A stretch of 64,000 nucleotides of DNA from positions 2,108,001-2,172,000 of the forward strand of contig CAVSUB010000013.1 of assembly GCA_963730995.1 (NCBI GenBank). Direction: 5' to 3'. Source of the DNA: CAVSUB01 sp963730995. GTDB taxonomy: Bacteria; Acidobacteriota; Vicinamibacteria; Vicinamibacterales; 2-12-FULL-66-21. Numbering within the stretch: the first letter of the stretch is position 1; the number at the start of each line of letters is the position of its first letter. A program made the position numbers and the translations under genes. This document shows, piece after piece, positions 25,134-34,869 of this stretch. The notes beneath the pieces are model-generated. The model was not told the origin of the DNA. It did no database searches and saw nothing but the letters and a program-made list of their open reading frames with translations.

Positions 25134-26996
25134 TCACGCCGACGCCATCGCGGCGAGTGCCGACTTCGACGCTTGAATGGGTACGGTGACCTTCAAACCT
25201 GTTCCCGACGCCGGCGTCGCGTGAATCTCGAGAACACCCCCGACTGATTCCACGCGTTCTCTCATGCTAATCAGGCCAAGCCCCGCGTTCGGCGGACCAT
25301 TGACGTCAAATCCCTTGCCGTCGTCAGTGATCGTGAGTGTTACGCTGGACGGCCCGCCGGTCAAGTCGACCCAGATGTGGCCGGCATCGCTATGCTTCAC
25401 GGCGTTCCCCAACGCCTCTTGCGCGACTCGGAATACGCACAGCGCGATGTTCTGATCGATCTCCGCCGGTACGTTGCGATGGGAGAAGGCAATCGGCAGG
25501 TGGGGCGGTGACAAGTCGCGTCGAAGGTTGTCGAGGGCGGCGACGAGTCCGATCAGCCGCAACTTCGACGGGTGCAACCGGTGCGAGAGCTCGTGCACAC
25601 TCGTCGAGATGCTCTGCGTTGTCTCCTGGGCTCGGGAGACGAGCTCTGCGGTGTGCACCTGCAGCGGATCGGAACGGAGCTCATCGAGCTCGATGGACAG
25701 AATCGCGAGCTGTTGATTGATGTCGTCGTGCAATTCACGCGCAATGCGGGCGCGTTCCGCCTCCTGTTCGCCGAGCAGCCGCCGGCTCAGGTCGCGGATT
25801 CGGTCGTAGCTCACGCGCAGCTTGGCCTGGCTGTCACGCAACTCGCGCTCGCTGGCGCGTAACTCGCGCTCGACGCGCTGCCGCTTGGCCCGTTGCACGA
25901 GCAGGCCGGCGATGAGCACCGACTGCGCCAGCAACAGCATGACCGCGGCGATGATATACCGCCGGTATTGATCCCAGATGCTCGGTTCCCGGAACAGGAC
26001 GCGGGTGCCGGCTGGCAGGCGCGACTCGTCGAGCCCCCAGCGGCGTAGCTGGCGCCAATCCACCGCATCGACATCCGTGTCGGGCGAGGACAGCGGTATG
26101 TCGTCGGCTCGCTCTCCGCGCAGCACGCGAAGCGCGATCGTGGCGATGGCCTTCATCAGGGCCACCTGATCGCGGCGCCGGCCGCCGACGATGCCCGCAT
26201 CGACGGCGACATCCGCCCAGCCGTAAGTCGGCGCGTTGGCCGCGGCCGCGACGCGGGAGAGGTAGGGCATCTGCTGGACGAGCTCGCCCGCGCCGTCCTG
26301 ACTCACGACGACGTAGTACACAGCCGAGTGCGGGGGCAACGTTCTGAGTCGCGCTTCGAGATCCTTCGTCACCAGTCCCGAGAGATAGGTGAATTCGATC
26401 CGGCCCTCGAAGGCGCGGAATTCCGCCCTCGCCTGGCTCTCGCGGCTCCGGTCCAGGGCGGTCGTACCGACCACCACGTAGACATGTTCGAGATCGGGCT
26501 GCAGCGCCAGCGCGAGCTCGATTGAAGGGCCGAAGTGGAGCTTGTTGAGCAATCCCGTGGAATTGGCGATGGGGTTGGGCGGTGGGGACAGCGTATAAAA
26601 CACCACAGGCGTGCCGCTGAAGAGGACGTCCCGATTTCTGCTGACGAAATCCGCGGCGGGGTCTCCCATCACGAGGAGGAGGTCGAGATGCCTTTCCTTG
26701 TACTTCCGGCGCAGGAAGTCGAGGTACACGGTCTCGTAGTCGGGATGCGGAAACCGGCCAACATCGAAGTATTCGGTGTAGAAGTCCACACCATCGCTGA
26801 GGCCTTCGGTGAGCAGCCGCGGCATCTCCCGCTCCGAGACTACGTAGAACTGCTCATTCTGGCGCGCCGAGTTGAGGACGAGTACCTGCTTCGAGCGGTT
26901 GGCGTCTTGCGCGCTCGCGAGAGGGGCGAGGACGCACGCCGTGAGGGCCACTGCCAACAACGCTTGACACCGAACGCCACGCCGCACGGTCAGCAT
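25134..26996 (-). CDS. sensor histidine kinase with periplasmic ABC-substrate-binding-like domain
   Basis: The 620-residue protein has a signal segment (1-30), then an extracytoplasmic domain (about 36-300) resembling the ABC transporter substrate-binding family of PF04392 type: KQVLVLNSARQNEQFYVVSE, DLLLVMGDPAADFVSRNRD, GTPVVFYTLSPPP. A transmembrane helix lies at 347-368 and a coiled coil of about 50 residues follows (ERELRASERELRDSQAKLR). The HisKA_3 dimerisation helix has the phospho-accepting His423 in ARIARELHDDINQQLA. The HATPase domain has ALGNAVKHSDAG, TDDGKGFDVNG and GLGLISMRERVESVGG. It is a NarL/UhpB-type kinase that probably senses a periplasmic ligand. It starts 12 bases after the stop of the TonB receptor, so they likely share a transcript. 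Confidence 0.92.
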   Translation of the reverse strand: MLTVRRGVRCQALLAVALTACVLAPLASAQDANRSKQVLVLNSARQNEQFYVVSEREMPRLLTEGLSDGVDFYTEYFDVGRFPHPDYETVYLDFLRRKYKERHLDLLLVMGDPAADFVSRNRDVLFSGTPVVFYTLSPPPNPIANSTGLLNKLHFGPSIELALALQPDLEHVYVVVGTTALDRSRESQARAEFRAFEGRIEFTYLSGLVTKDLEARLRTLPPHSAVYYVVVSQDGAGELVQQMPYLSRVAAAANAPTYGWADVAVDAGIVGGRRRDQVALMKAIATIALRVLRGERADDIPLSSPDTDVDAVDWRQLRRWGLDESRLPAGTRVLFREPSIWDQYRRYIIAAVMLLLAQSVLIAGLLVQRAKRQRVERELRASERELRDSQAKLRVSYDRIRDLSRRLLGEQEAERARIARELHDDINQQLAILSIELDELRSDPLQVHTAELVSRAQETTQSISTSVHELSHRLHPSKLRLIGLVAALDNLRRDLSPPHLPIAFSHRNVPAEIDQNIALCVFRVAQEALGNAVKHSDAGHIWVDLTGGPSSVTLTITDDGKGFDVNGPPNAGLGLISMRERVESVGGVLEIHATPASGTGLKVTVPIQASKSALAAMASA

Positions 26997-27008
26997 GCGC
27001 CCGCCACG

Positions 27009-30000
27009 TCAGAACTCGGTCTCGACGGTAATCCTGAAGAAGCGCGGCGTCAGGATGGTATTGGGCCGCGGCCACGCTGCGCCCGGGACGAACGCGTTGT
27101 TATAGGTGAGGCCCGCGCTCGAGTTCAACGCGTTGTAGACGTCGAGCGCAACCATCGTGCGTGACCGCCCGTGCCGCAGAATCTTGGCCGCGCGAACGTC
27201 GACCTGGTTGATTCGATCTCCGGACATCGTGCCGGGCGCCACCAGATTCACCGTCACGTTCGGCGCGTTCCCGGACAGATCTCGTCCGAGCGATGGCGCC
27301 ACGGCCGCGTTCGGCACGGCGTAGTTGGCCGCCAGCATCGTTCCGGGCTTGCTCTGGAGCGTGGCGGACAGCTGAAGCGCCAATGGCCGCCAACTCGTAT
27401 GAGACCAGCCCCCTGAACTGTGTCAGGACGCCGAAGCCCACGTGGCAGTACGGGCTGACCGGACTCACGGGGGCGCTGGCGAATCCGGCGCCAAGCGGGC
27501 TCTCGCCCGTGATCGACGTATCGAGCTCCGGCAGGTGCGCCCGCACCTCGCAGTTGTCGGCCACGGTCTGTCCCGTGCTCGTCCCGCCGATGACCGTGAA
27601 GCCCCCGGCCCGCAGGTTGAGCGTCGCGTCGATGCCGTTGAAGTACTGATACCAGCGTCCGTAGTTGCGCGAGGCCGTGATGAGATTGCTCACCTGACCG
27701 GCCTTGTCAGGGACGACATCGTACAGGCCCGACACCACGTAGCCGCCACCGCCCGGCAGGCGAGGATCGACTGGAGCCACGACGCTGAAGGGTGTCAGAT
27801 CGGACGGCTGCAGCGCCAGGTTGTCGGCCACGGTAAAGCCATGGAACCAGCGACGGCTGTAGGAGAGCGTGGCCGATGCCCGGGGAAGAATCTGCCGCTG
27901 CACCGAGACGTCGAGCGTCCAGTCCGATGGCCGGACGCCCCAGCCGTTGAGAACCGCCGGATCGAAGTTGTTGGTCAGCACAGACTGCCCGAAGCTTGGT
28001 GTTCGACACGACGCCGCACAGGTCGCCACCACTCGCCCGGAGGTCCTGCGCGCCCGGGTTCAGCAGGTCGCAATCGGGCACGAAGTTGCCGTTCGCGTCG
28101 CTCCAGGCCCGCGTGACACCTGCCGTGCCGAACCGTGACGTCGTCTGCGGCAACCGCAGCGTCGGATTGGTATTGAGGTAGATGCCAGAGGTACCCGCGC
28201 CGTCGAGGTATCGGCCCAGGTGTACCTTGAGCGCCGTCCTGCCGTCGCCGAACACGTCATAGGCCACGCCGAGCCTGGGCGTGATGTCCTTGTAACTGTC
28301 CACGCCCGCCGTTTCCGGAATGATGATGGGCACCGGCAGGAATCTGGACGGCCCTTCCTGCTGCGCCGGAAACCAGCTCCGCGGCACGGTCGAACCGCAC
28401 CGCGCCCTGCTACCGTCAGGCGGCTGCGTGTCCAGCGTTCCTGCACGAACACCGCGTCCCACCCCGTGCGCGACTTGTTCAGCCACGGCGAAATCGATTC
28501 CGTCAGTTGATTCGGCACGCCGTTGTTGAACCGGTAGGTCAGGTTCTGGTTGTTCGTCGTCCAGATCGACGTCCTGCGTCATCAACGTGTGCTGATAGCC
28601 GACCTTGACGCTGTGTGACCCGGTCACATACGACATCGACCCTTTCCACAGGTAGGAGCCGTTGTACGCGTCGCTGAAGTCCTGCGAACGATAGGCCAGC
28701 CCCGGGATGTTGCCGTTGGCCGCGCACCCGCTCGCACACTGTTCGACGACCCGAATCAGGTCGCGGGTTGGATTCGGGTTCGCGCTCGAAGTTCGCGAAG
28801 CCAAAATACGTGCCTGCGTAAGCCGGCTTCGACGAGCAGTCGATTCGACAGGGGGGCCGACCACGTGGCCTGCGTCACCCGCAGCGGGCGCCCGAAGACG
28901 CCGACCGCTTCAGGCGACACGCGTGCGAGGATCGACACCGGCGGACGTGGCGCCCGTGCAGGTTCGACAGAGCGTCTGCTCATCCCAGAATACGCTGAGC
29001 TTGTGGCGCCGGGTCATCTGCCACGTGACACGCGCGCTGGCGTTCTCGAACAGGCGGTCCGAGTACGCTCTCCGGCTCGTGTCGGGCGCATACGACCACT
29101 TCGCCGGGTCCCCGGCGTTGAGGTTGTAGTAGACGTTCGTGCTGTCCGTTGTGCTCCCGCCCCGGTGCGCGGTCGCGAAGTACCACAGGCGATCTCTGGC
29201 GATCGGTCCGCCGATCGTGCCCGAGACGTCGTAGACCTTGCTGAGCGGGCTCGCTGCGGTGACGCCCTGCTGCATCAGAGCGGGTGTCAGGTTGTCGGAC
29301 TGGAGCTTCTCGCCGGTCCCGCTGAAAAAGAGCGAGCCGTGCGTGGAGTTGCCGCCGGTCTTCGGCACGAGGTTCACGACGAGTCCACCGGTTTCGTTCT
29401 CGCCCAGCCCGCCCGCGCTGGCGAAGGTGACCTCTTCGGTGACGCCGGCGTCCACCACGTAGCTGGTCGGCGAATTGCGACCGCCGGACCGCCGACGGTG
29501 AAGCCGTCGAGCGCCAGGCGCCCCTCATTGCCCCGCCCTCCGTGGATGGGAAATGCGTGGTCGATGTGCCGGTCACGACGTCGTTCCCGCTGGTGATCAC
29601 CCCGGGTATGAGCACGACGAGCGCGTTGTAGCTGCGAACGGTCGGAAGGGCCTTGACGATGTCGTCCGGTAGCGTTGTGGCCGCGCCGGCGCTACGGACA
29701 TCGACGACGGGAGTCGCCGTCCTCACGGTGATGGTTTCCGCAACCGGGCCGAGCGCGAGTTGCGCATTGACGCCGGCCGTGAACGCAGTCGTGATCTGGA
29801 CTCCCTCCCGTACGTATGGACGGAAGCCCTCACGTGTGAAGGTGAGGGTGTACACGCCCGGACGAAGGTTCTCGATGCGGTACTGGCCGCTGCCGTCGGT
29901 GACCGTCGTGCGGACCTTTTCGATCAGCGCGGCGCTCTCGGCCTGGACGGTGACGTCGGACAGCGTGCCACCAGAGGCATCACGTACGGTCGCCGGCAAT

Positions 30001-30081
30001 TGCCTGCGCGAATGCGCCGCAGGGAACGCCCGCAGCCAATGCGAGGAGAATCGCGAACGTCCGACAAGCATGCGCAAGCAT
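27009..30081 (-). pseudogene. TonB-dependent receptor with carboxypeptidase-regulatory domain, multiply frameshifted
   Basis: A receptor of roughly 1020 residues can be reconstructed from several frames. The signal peptide begins MLAHACRTFAILLALAAGV at 30081. It is followed by a CarboxypepD-regulatory domain (RDASGGTLSDVTVQAESAAL, YRIENLRPGVYTLTFTREGF), a plug domain (TATPVVDVRSAGAATTLPDD, NALVVLIPGVITSG) and barrel strands to a terminal FFRITVETEF. Frame changes occur near 29993 (one extra base restores IAGTVRDASGG), 29480, 28900, 28553 and 28430, with two or more between 28030 and 27380. Homology continues through each. Either the gene is decaying or the assembly has indels. If intact it would import large substrates through the outer membrane. 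It lies between the REC-MEDS regulator and the histidine kinase on the same strand. Confidence 0.8.
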
Positions 30082-30561
30082 TATCGTCGTCTGAAACAGC
30101 AGGTTTGACCCGGGTTCCGTCGCTCCATGGCGATCGCGCTCGCTACGTAGGTTCCACCGTCCAGGACCGTGCGAATCCCACGCACGAGGGTCAGTCCATC
30201 GGTTCCTGGCGTCGAAATGTCCCTGCGCGACAGAAATCAGGCGAGCAGGCTTGTGCCACACCCGATGCCCGAATCCTCTCATTTGGTAAGCAGCGGGGTG
30301 CCGATTCAACTGCCAACCGAAGTAAGACTAGTCGATCCAATCGGTAAAAGTACGGGCTCCGCCTGTCATTGAGACGGCCGTCGCCGTGCGCGCGCCTCGG
30401 GTTCCGCCTGAAGCACCGTCTCGCCGCCACCAAGGAGCCTCCGCTGGCCATCGCGGCAACGGAGGCTGACGCCGGGTGCAGACTCAACAAGACCGCCGTC
30501 AGTGACGGCTCACGAGCAATCGGGATCGGGCCAGCTCGGCGACAGCACTCCCACTGCTCCT
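30082..30561. other. intergenic region upstream of the TonB receptor
   Basis: These 480 bases separate the REC-MEDS gene stop from the receptor start. A minus-strand frame runs through part of it into the receptor signal peptide but has no family match, so it is probably untranslated leader. I see no hairpin or operator that I would defend. It should hold a promoter for the receptor and kinase genes unless all three are one transcript. Confidence 0.4.
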
Positions 30562-31443
30562 TTACATGGCGGCGTGCAGCGGCATGACGTGGCTGTGCCG
30601 ATCACAAATGGAGTTGAACCCTTCGGTCGGGCAGACGTCCGACGAATAGCCGCAGAGAAGCGAGCACTTGCGTCTTGCGATGAGCTGATGCCACAGAATC
30701 TCGAGCGATAGCGCCGCCTCTTCCCGGCCGCTGCTCCACAACACGTCCACCATCTCGCCGTAGATCCGCACCAGACGCTTCCTGCCGCCTGCGGCCCTGT
30801 CCAGGATCGGATTGATCGTCTTTTCGAAGCGCTCCGCATCCGGCCGATTGCCCACCAACAACCGGTTCAGCACCTCGTCAGCATCGAACATCAGGAGCCG
30901 GCCCTGCTCGATCCGTTCCTGTGAATTCACCCCCATCGCCGTCAGCTGGTCACGGATGGAGGCAGTGTGCGACGCCGTCGCAACGATCACGGCCGCCTGG
31001 CTGGCCGCCAAGCCCTCGCCGATGAAGCGGGCGACGGTGCCGGCGAGCGACGGATTGTCTTCGTAGAAACAGACGGCGTGGAACAGCAGCGCCCGGCGGA
31101 CTGCCGGCACGAGTTCGGTCAGCATCTCCCGCTTCCGTACCACCGCCGAAGCGCCCAGCGCGGACGCGGCGCTGACGATTGACGCGTCCTCGTACGCGCT
31201 GGCAAAGACGATTCGGGGCGGGTCGGGCAGGTCCCTGATGAGCGTGGCAGCTTCGAACCCGTTGAGCCGGGGCATCGAGATGTCAAGGACCACCAGCTCG
31301 GGATATAGCGCGCCAGCCGCCTCGATAGCCGCCTGGCCATCGGCGACCGTGGAGACCACGTCGAAGTCGGAAGCGAGCAGGCTGGCAATCTTCGCCCGCG
31401 TTTCGACGTGATCGTCCGCTACTACGATGCGGGGTCTGCCCAT
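30562..31443 (-). CDS. response regulator: receiver (REC) plus MEDS sensory domain
   Basis: The 293-residue protein begins with a receiver domain (1-125): acidic pair DDH at 10-12, phospho-acceptor Asp54 in LVVLDISMPRLNG, the Ser/Thr position in VFASAYED, and a conserved Lys in VVRKREML. Residues about 130-290 match the MEDS (methanogen/methylotroph DcmR sensory) domain: HAVCFYEDNPSLAGTVARFI, AAVIVATASHTASIRDQL, LMFDADEVLNRLLV, RLVRIYGEMVDVLWSSGREE, CSLLCGYSSD. There is no DNA-binding domain, so output would be by protein contact or by the MEDS domain binding a ligand. The histidine kinase at 25134-26996 on the same strand, beyond the TonB receptor, is its likeliest partner (inference). Confidence 0.9.
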   Translation of the reverse strand: MGRPRIVVADDHVETRAKIASLLASDFDVVSTVADGQAAIEAAGALYPELVVLDISMPRLNGFEAATLIRDLPDPPRIVFASAYEDASIVSAASALGASAVVRKREMLTELVPAVRRALLFHAVCFYEDNPSLAGTVARFIGEGLAASQAAVIVATASHTASIRDQLTAMGVNSQERIEQGRLLMFDADEVLNRLLVGNRPDAERFEKTINPILDRAAGGRKRLVRIYGEMVDVLWSSGREEAALSLEILWHQLIARRKCSLLCGYSSDVCPTEGFNSICDRHSHVMPLHAAM

Positions 31444-31698
31444 GTTACGTCGATCTTACGACATCGAGGATTCGTGGGGGCGGATGCCAGACTCGCCGCG
31501 GCGAATGCACGGATCCATCTCGAGCAAATCGCCGTAAGTGATCGCTACACATGAGGAGGTCTGACACAACTCCTTTGATCGTCGCCAGACGCGTCTCCGC
31601 AAACGGTCGGAAGGACCGCACATGTCGAATCGGATATGCGTGAAGGAGGCTTTTGCGCTATCCTGTTCAAGACCGCTCGCAAGTGATTGATTCTAAAC

Positions 31699-31821
31699 GG
31701 ACAGATGTCCGAGTGGTTGTCCTCCTCCGCGGCTTACGCCGCTTCGGCGGGACATCGCGCCGTAGCTTGCGCGGAACTCAGAGGCGAGCGGAGGCGGATG
31801 TAGGAGCACGCTTGGAAAGCG
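31699..31821 (+). pseudogene. tRNA-Ser(GGA)-like 5' half, interrupted by an insertion
   Basis: GGACAGATGTCCGAGTGGTTG (31699-31719) is the acceptor and D-arm part of a bacterial tRNA-Ser. GGAGCACGCTTGGAAAGCG (31803-31821) is its anticodon arm with the GGA anticodon. Between them 83 bases of a GC-rich repeat are inserted in the D-arm. After the anticodon stem the tRNA similarity stops: no long variable arm, T-arm or acceptor 3' strand follows. It cannot make a functional tRNA. A second truncated copy lies at 38421. Confidence 0.65.
31720..31802. repeat. REP-like GC-rich palindromic repeat inserted in tRNA-Ser remnant
   Basis: The 83-base segment begins TCCTCCTCCGCGGCTTACGC and ends with GCGGAGGCGGATG; its ends (CCTCCGC/GCGGAGG) are inverted. 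The centre contains GCCGTAGCTT, shared with the palindrome at 3925-4000, suggesting members of one dispersed repeat family. It interrupts the tRNA-Ser-like sequence exactly in the D-arm. Confidence 0.5.
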
Positions 31822-32129
31822 AAGCGGGCCAGCAACGTGAAGCCATTCCGACACGCATTAACACTCACGCGATCAGCGCCTTAACCCTCCAAAACGATCA
31901 CTCGGTGTGCGTCCGTAAACCTCGATGTTTTTCGAGATCCTGAACCCGACGTATCAGATTCCTATCACAATTGACTCGGCCACTTAGAGGCGTCTTCACC
32001 CGTATTCCTCACTCGTTCTGTCGCCCGAGCGACTGATGAGCGGCCGCGGTGACCTGCCCCCACTTGTCAGCTGCGCCTTAGAATGAGGCCCTCCGAACAG
32101 AAGTAGAAACACCCGCGGGAAAGGGGCTT

Positions 32130-34163
32130 ATGGAAGCAGCGCGAGTGCGCGCGCAACTGAGTCGGATTCTGACGAGCGCCACCTTCACCGACGCCGGACG
32201 CGCCAGCAGCTTTCTCCGATTTATCGTCGAACAGGCACTCGACGGACGTCCGGGCGAAATCAAGGAATCCGTCATCGCCGTCGAGGTCCTGCGCCGAAGC
32301 CCATCATTCGATTCGAAAACGGATCCGATCGTCCGCGTCGAAGCGGGACGCCTCCGCGACCGCCTCCGCGAATACTACGACCGTCACGGGGCCGCCGATG
32401 ACGTGCTCATCTCCGTTCCGAAGGGCGGCTATGTGCCCGAGTTCTCGGAACGCCAGCCAACGGCGCAGCCGCCGATACCCAACGTCCTGCGGCTCTCGCT
32501 CCTCCCTCCAGAGAGCGCGGCGTTCGACTCCTTCGTCATCTCACCAGACGGCCGGAGAATCGCATTTTGCGCCGACGGCAACGGGCGATTGATGCTGTGG
32601 GTACGGGACCTCGATTCGCTCGACGCGAAGCTCCTCCATGGAACCGAAACCGCCGAGTTCCCGTTCTGGTCGCCGGATAGCCGGTCAATCGGCTTCTTCA
32701 CGCCTTTCAAGCTGAAGGTCATCCACGCCACCGGGGGACCGTGCCGCGACATTGCGGACGTCGTGCTGGGAAGAGGAGGGGCATGGAATCGCGACGGCAT
32801 CATCGTGTTTTGCCCAAGGCCTGTCGGCGCTCTGTATCAGATTCCCGCTGCGGGCGGAACGCCGCAGGTGCTGACGTCGTTGGATGCGGCGCGCGCCGAA
32901 ATCTCACACGGTTTTCCGCAGTTCCTGGCTGACGGCCGTCGCTTCCTGTACTTTGCCGCCAGTTGTCGCCCGGGCGAGTCGTCGATCCGTGTGGGATCGC
33001 TCGATTCCACGACGTCGAAACCGCTCGTGGGTGCGGAGACGAGTGCCGCATATGCCCAGGTCTACGGCGGACGGTCGGGGTTTGTGCTGTACGTCTCTCA
33101 CGAGTCACTCGTGGCCCAGCCGCTTGATCACCAGACGCTGGAACTCACAGGCGAGCCGGAGATCGTGGCACCGGAAGTCCGATATCGGCGATGGGGTCAG
33201 GCCGGCGTTTCAGTCTCGAGCGACGGCCTTCTTCTGTACCGCAGGGGCTCGAACGATATCCATCAGTTCACGTGGATCGACAGGCAAGGCACGGCCGTCT
33301 CCACCGTCGGTCCCCGGAACGGCTTTGCCTCGAGCCCGCATTACTCGTTCAACCTGTCGCCGGACGAGCGGCGTGTGGCCATTCATCGTCACGACGATCC
33401 CGACACGGCCCTGGCACGGATTTGGGTGATGGACCTGTTTCGTGGCGGAACGATGTGGCGTTTTACCGATCCCGGAGGTCCGGAGGCGGAATTTTGTCCT
33501 GTCTGGTCGCCGAGCGGAGCCGAACTGCTCTTCAGCCGTGGAGATGACCGGGGGATGCGCCTCCTCCGGCAAGCCATCAGCGGCGGGAGTCCGGCCAGCA
33601 TCGTCGACACAAAGGGGCCGAAGTTTCCGACGGACTGGTCGGACGACGAACGGTTCATCACGTACAACTCACAGGAACCGGACTACCGCAACCAGCACAT
33701 CTGGGTGGCGTCACCTCTCGCGTCAGACCAACCGCACCCGTTGCTTCAACGCTCCCACGACGACGGCAGCGCGCGCTTCGCGCCGATGCCGACCGACGAA
33801 GGCCGCCGCTGGATCGCGTATACATCCGACGAGACCGGGCAGCATCAGATCTACGTTCGCAGTTTTCCCGACGCCGACCGCAAATGGCAGATCTCGAACG
33901 AGGGCGGTTTTCTGCCGCAGTGGAGGCGGGACGGTCGGGAGTTGTTCTATGTCGCCCCGGACGGAACGCTCATGGCTGTCGCCGTCGGCCGCGACGCGTC
34001 GGAGTTCGGCCGTCCGCAAAAGCTCTTTGTCACCGGCCTGCATCTCCATTCCTACAGCATCTGGATGAATCAGTACAGCGTGGCGAACGACGGGCAGAGA
34101 TTTCTGTTCAATCGTTCCACAGAAGGATCGCCAGTCGCGCTCACGGCCCTCATCCCCCGGTAA
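32130..34163 (+). CDS. WD40/TolB-like propeller protein with N-terminal winged-helix-like domain
   Basis: The 677-residue protein lacks a signal peptide. Residues 1-110 form a module widespread in Acidobacteria, in which a helical segment (GRASSFLRFIVEQALDGR, EIKESVIAVEVLRRSPSF, DPIVRVEAGRLRDRLREYY) is followed by SVPKGGYVPEF. It resembles the DNA-binding N-termini of proteins otherwise carrying TPR or adenylate-cyclase-like parts, but the function is unproven. The remainder is a six- or seven-bladed propeller: FVISPDGRRIAFCADGNG, PFWSPDSRSIGFFT, PVWSPSGAELLFSRGDDRG, WIAYTSDETGQHQIYVRSF, PQWRRDGRELFYVAPDGTL. AAAGGGG lies about nine bases before the ATG. It may be a cytoplasmic regulator or a degenerate relative of the kinase-propeller proteins. 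Confidence 0.82.
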   Translation: MEAARVRAQLSRILTSATFTDAGRASSFLRFIVEQALDGRPGEIKESVIAVEVLRRSPSFDSKTDPIVRVEAGRLRDRLREYYDRHGAADDVLISVPKGGYVPEFSERQPTAQPPIPNVLRLSLLPPESAAFDSFVISPDGRRIAFCADGNGRLMLWVRDLDSLDAKLLHGTETAEFPFWSPDSRSIGFFTPFKLKVIHATGGPCRDIADVVLGRGGAWNRDGIIVFCPRPVGALYQIPAAGGTPQVLTSLDAARAEISHGFPQFLADGRRFLYFAASCRPGESSIRVGSLDSTTSKPLVGAETSAAYAQVYGGRSGFVLYVSHESLVAQPLDHQTLELTGEPEIVAPEVRYRRWGQAGVSVSSDGLLLYRRGSNDIHQFTWIDRQGTAVSTVGPRNGFASSPHYSFNLSPDERRVAIHRHDDPDTALARIWVMDLFRGGTMWRFTDPGGPEAEFCPVWSPSGAELLFSRGDDRGMRLLRQAISGGSPASIVDTKGPKFPTDWSDDERFITYNSQEPDYRNQHIWVASPLASDQPHPLLQRSHDDGSARFAPMPTDEGRRWIAYTSDETGQHQIYVRSFPDADRKWQISNEGGFLPQWRRDGRELFYVAPDGTLMAVAVGRDASEFGRPQKLFVTGLHLHSYSIWMNQYSVANDGQRFLFNRSTEGSPVALTALIPR

Positions 34164-34284
34164 ACGTCGCTCGATGATCAGCAGTCCGCACACGTACGCT
34201 CGACGTACGATACGTGGGCGTAACGCTCCAGTACTTCTCTTCCGCCTTGGCTCTCTGCATCCTGAGCACCGGAGGACTGCATAG

Positions 34285-34827
34285 ATGTTGAGACATCACT
34301 CGATGTGGCTGCTGGTCGCGTTCTTGGGCACGGGATTCGGACAATCGGATGCGAAGAAGGTTGCGCGGACCTCCGGTGCCAGGAGCCATTCTGATGACGA
34401 TGCGGCCATCAAACAGGTGGCCGCCCAGTATGTGGAGTATTGGAACCGCCACGAGTTTGAAAGAACGGCAGAACTCCGAACTGCAGATTCGGAAAACGTG
34501 AATGTTGTGGGGCAACGAAGTACCCGAGCTGACATCACGAACGGCGGACCGTCGTACTACCAGCAGGCGTTCGGGAACAGCACGATTCATGACACCGTCG
34601 TCAGCATCAAATACCTCAAGCCGGACGTGGCAGCGGTGGATGTGGCCTGGGAGATGACAGGGGCAAAGTGCCCTGATGGGAGCGACGCGTCGTATCGAGT
34701 CGGGCTGAAGAGCCTGGTCATGACGAAGGCTCGTGGCAAGTGGCTGATCGCGGTTTTCCACAACATGGACTTGCCCACACCGGCAGACCGGAGCGGGCCG
34801 CATACCGTTCCGTGCCAATTCCGATGA
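34285..34827 (+). CDS. exported SnoaL-like/DUF4440 (SgcJ-EcaC type) protein
   Basis: The 180-residue protein has a short signal segment (MLRHHSMWLLVAFLGTGFG). It then has a SnoaL-like/NTF2 fold of the DUF4440 group: DDDAAIKQVAAQYVEYWNRH, the cone helix and first strand, FERTAELRTADSENVNVVGQ, and end strands VGLKSLVMTKARGKWLIAVF. Such proteins bind small ligands or act as isomerase-like enzymes; no catalytic residue can be named. GGAGGA lies about ten bases before the ATG. It sits inside the segment bounded by tRNA-Ser remnants and follows the propeller gene by 120 bases. Confidence 0.78.
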   Translation: MLRHHSMWLLVAFLGTGFGQSDAKKVARTSGARSHSDDDAAIKQVAAQYVEYWNRHEFERTAELRTADSENVNVVGQRSTRADITNGGPSYYQQAFGNSTIHDTVVSIKYLKPDVAAVDVAWEMTGAKCPDGSDASYRVGLKSLVMTKARGKWLIAVFHNMDLPTPADRSGPHTVPCQFR

Positions 34828-34869
34828 AGCCGACATGGCTTCGCTCAATTTTGAGCTGCCGTCCGGGCT

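Larger units (their letters stand above)
31444..32129. other. non-coding region holding a split tRNA-Ser remnant and a REP-like repeat
   Basis: This 686-base stretch separates two divergent genes. I find no credible protein. It contains the tRNA-Ser-like remnant at 31699-31821, split by a GC-rich repeat. About 70 bases in front of it (from 31641) recur at 38364-38420. The remainder (31444-31640 and 31822-32100) shows only short, AT-richer sequence, presumably promoters. The ribosome site of the propeller gene, AAAGGGG, lies at about 32118. Confidence 0.5.
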
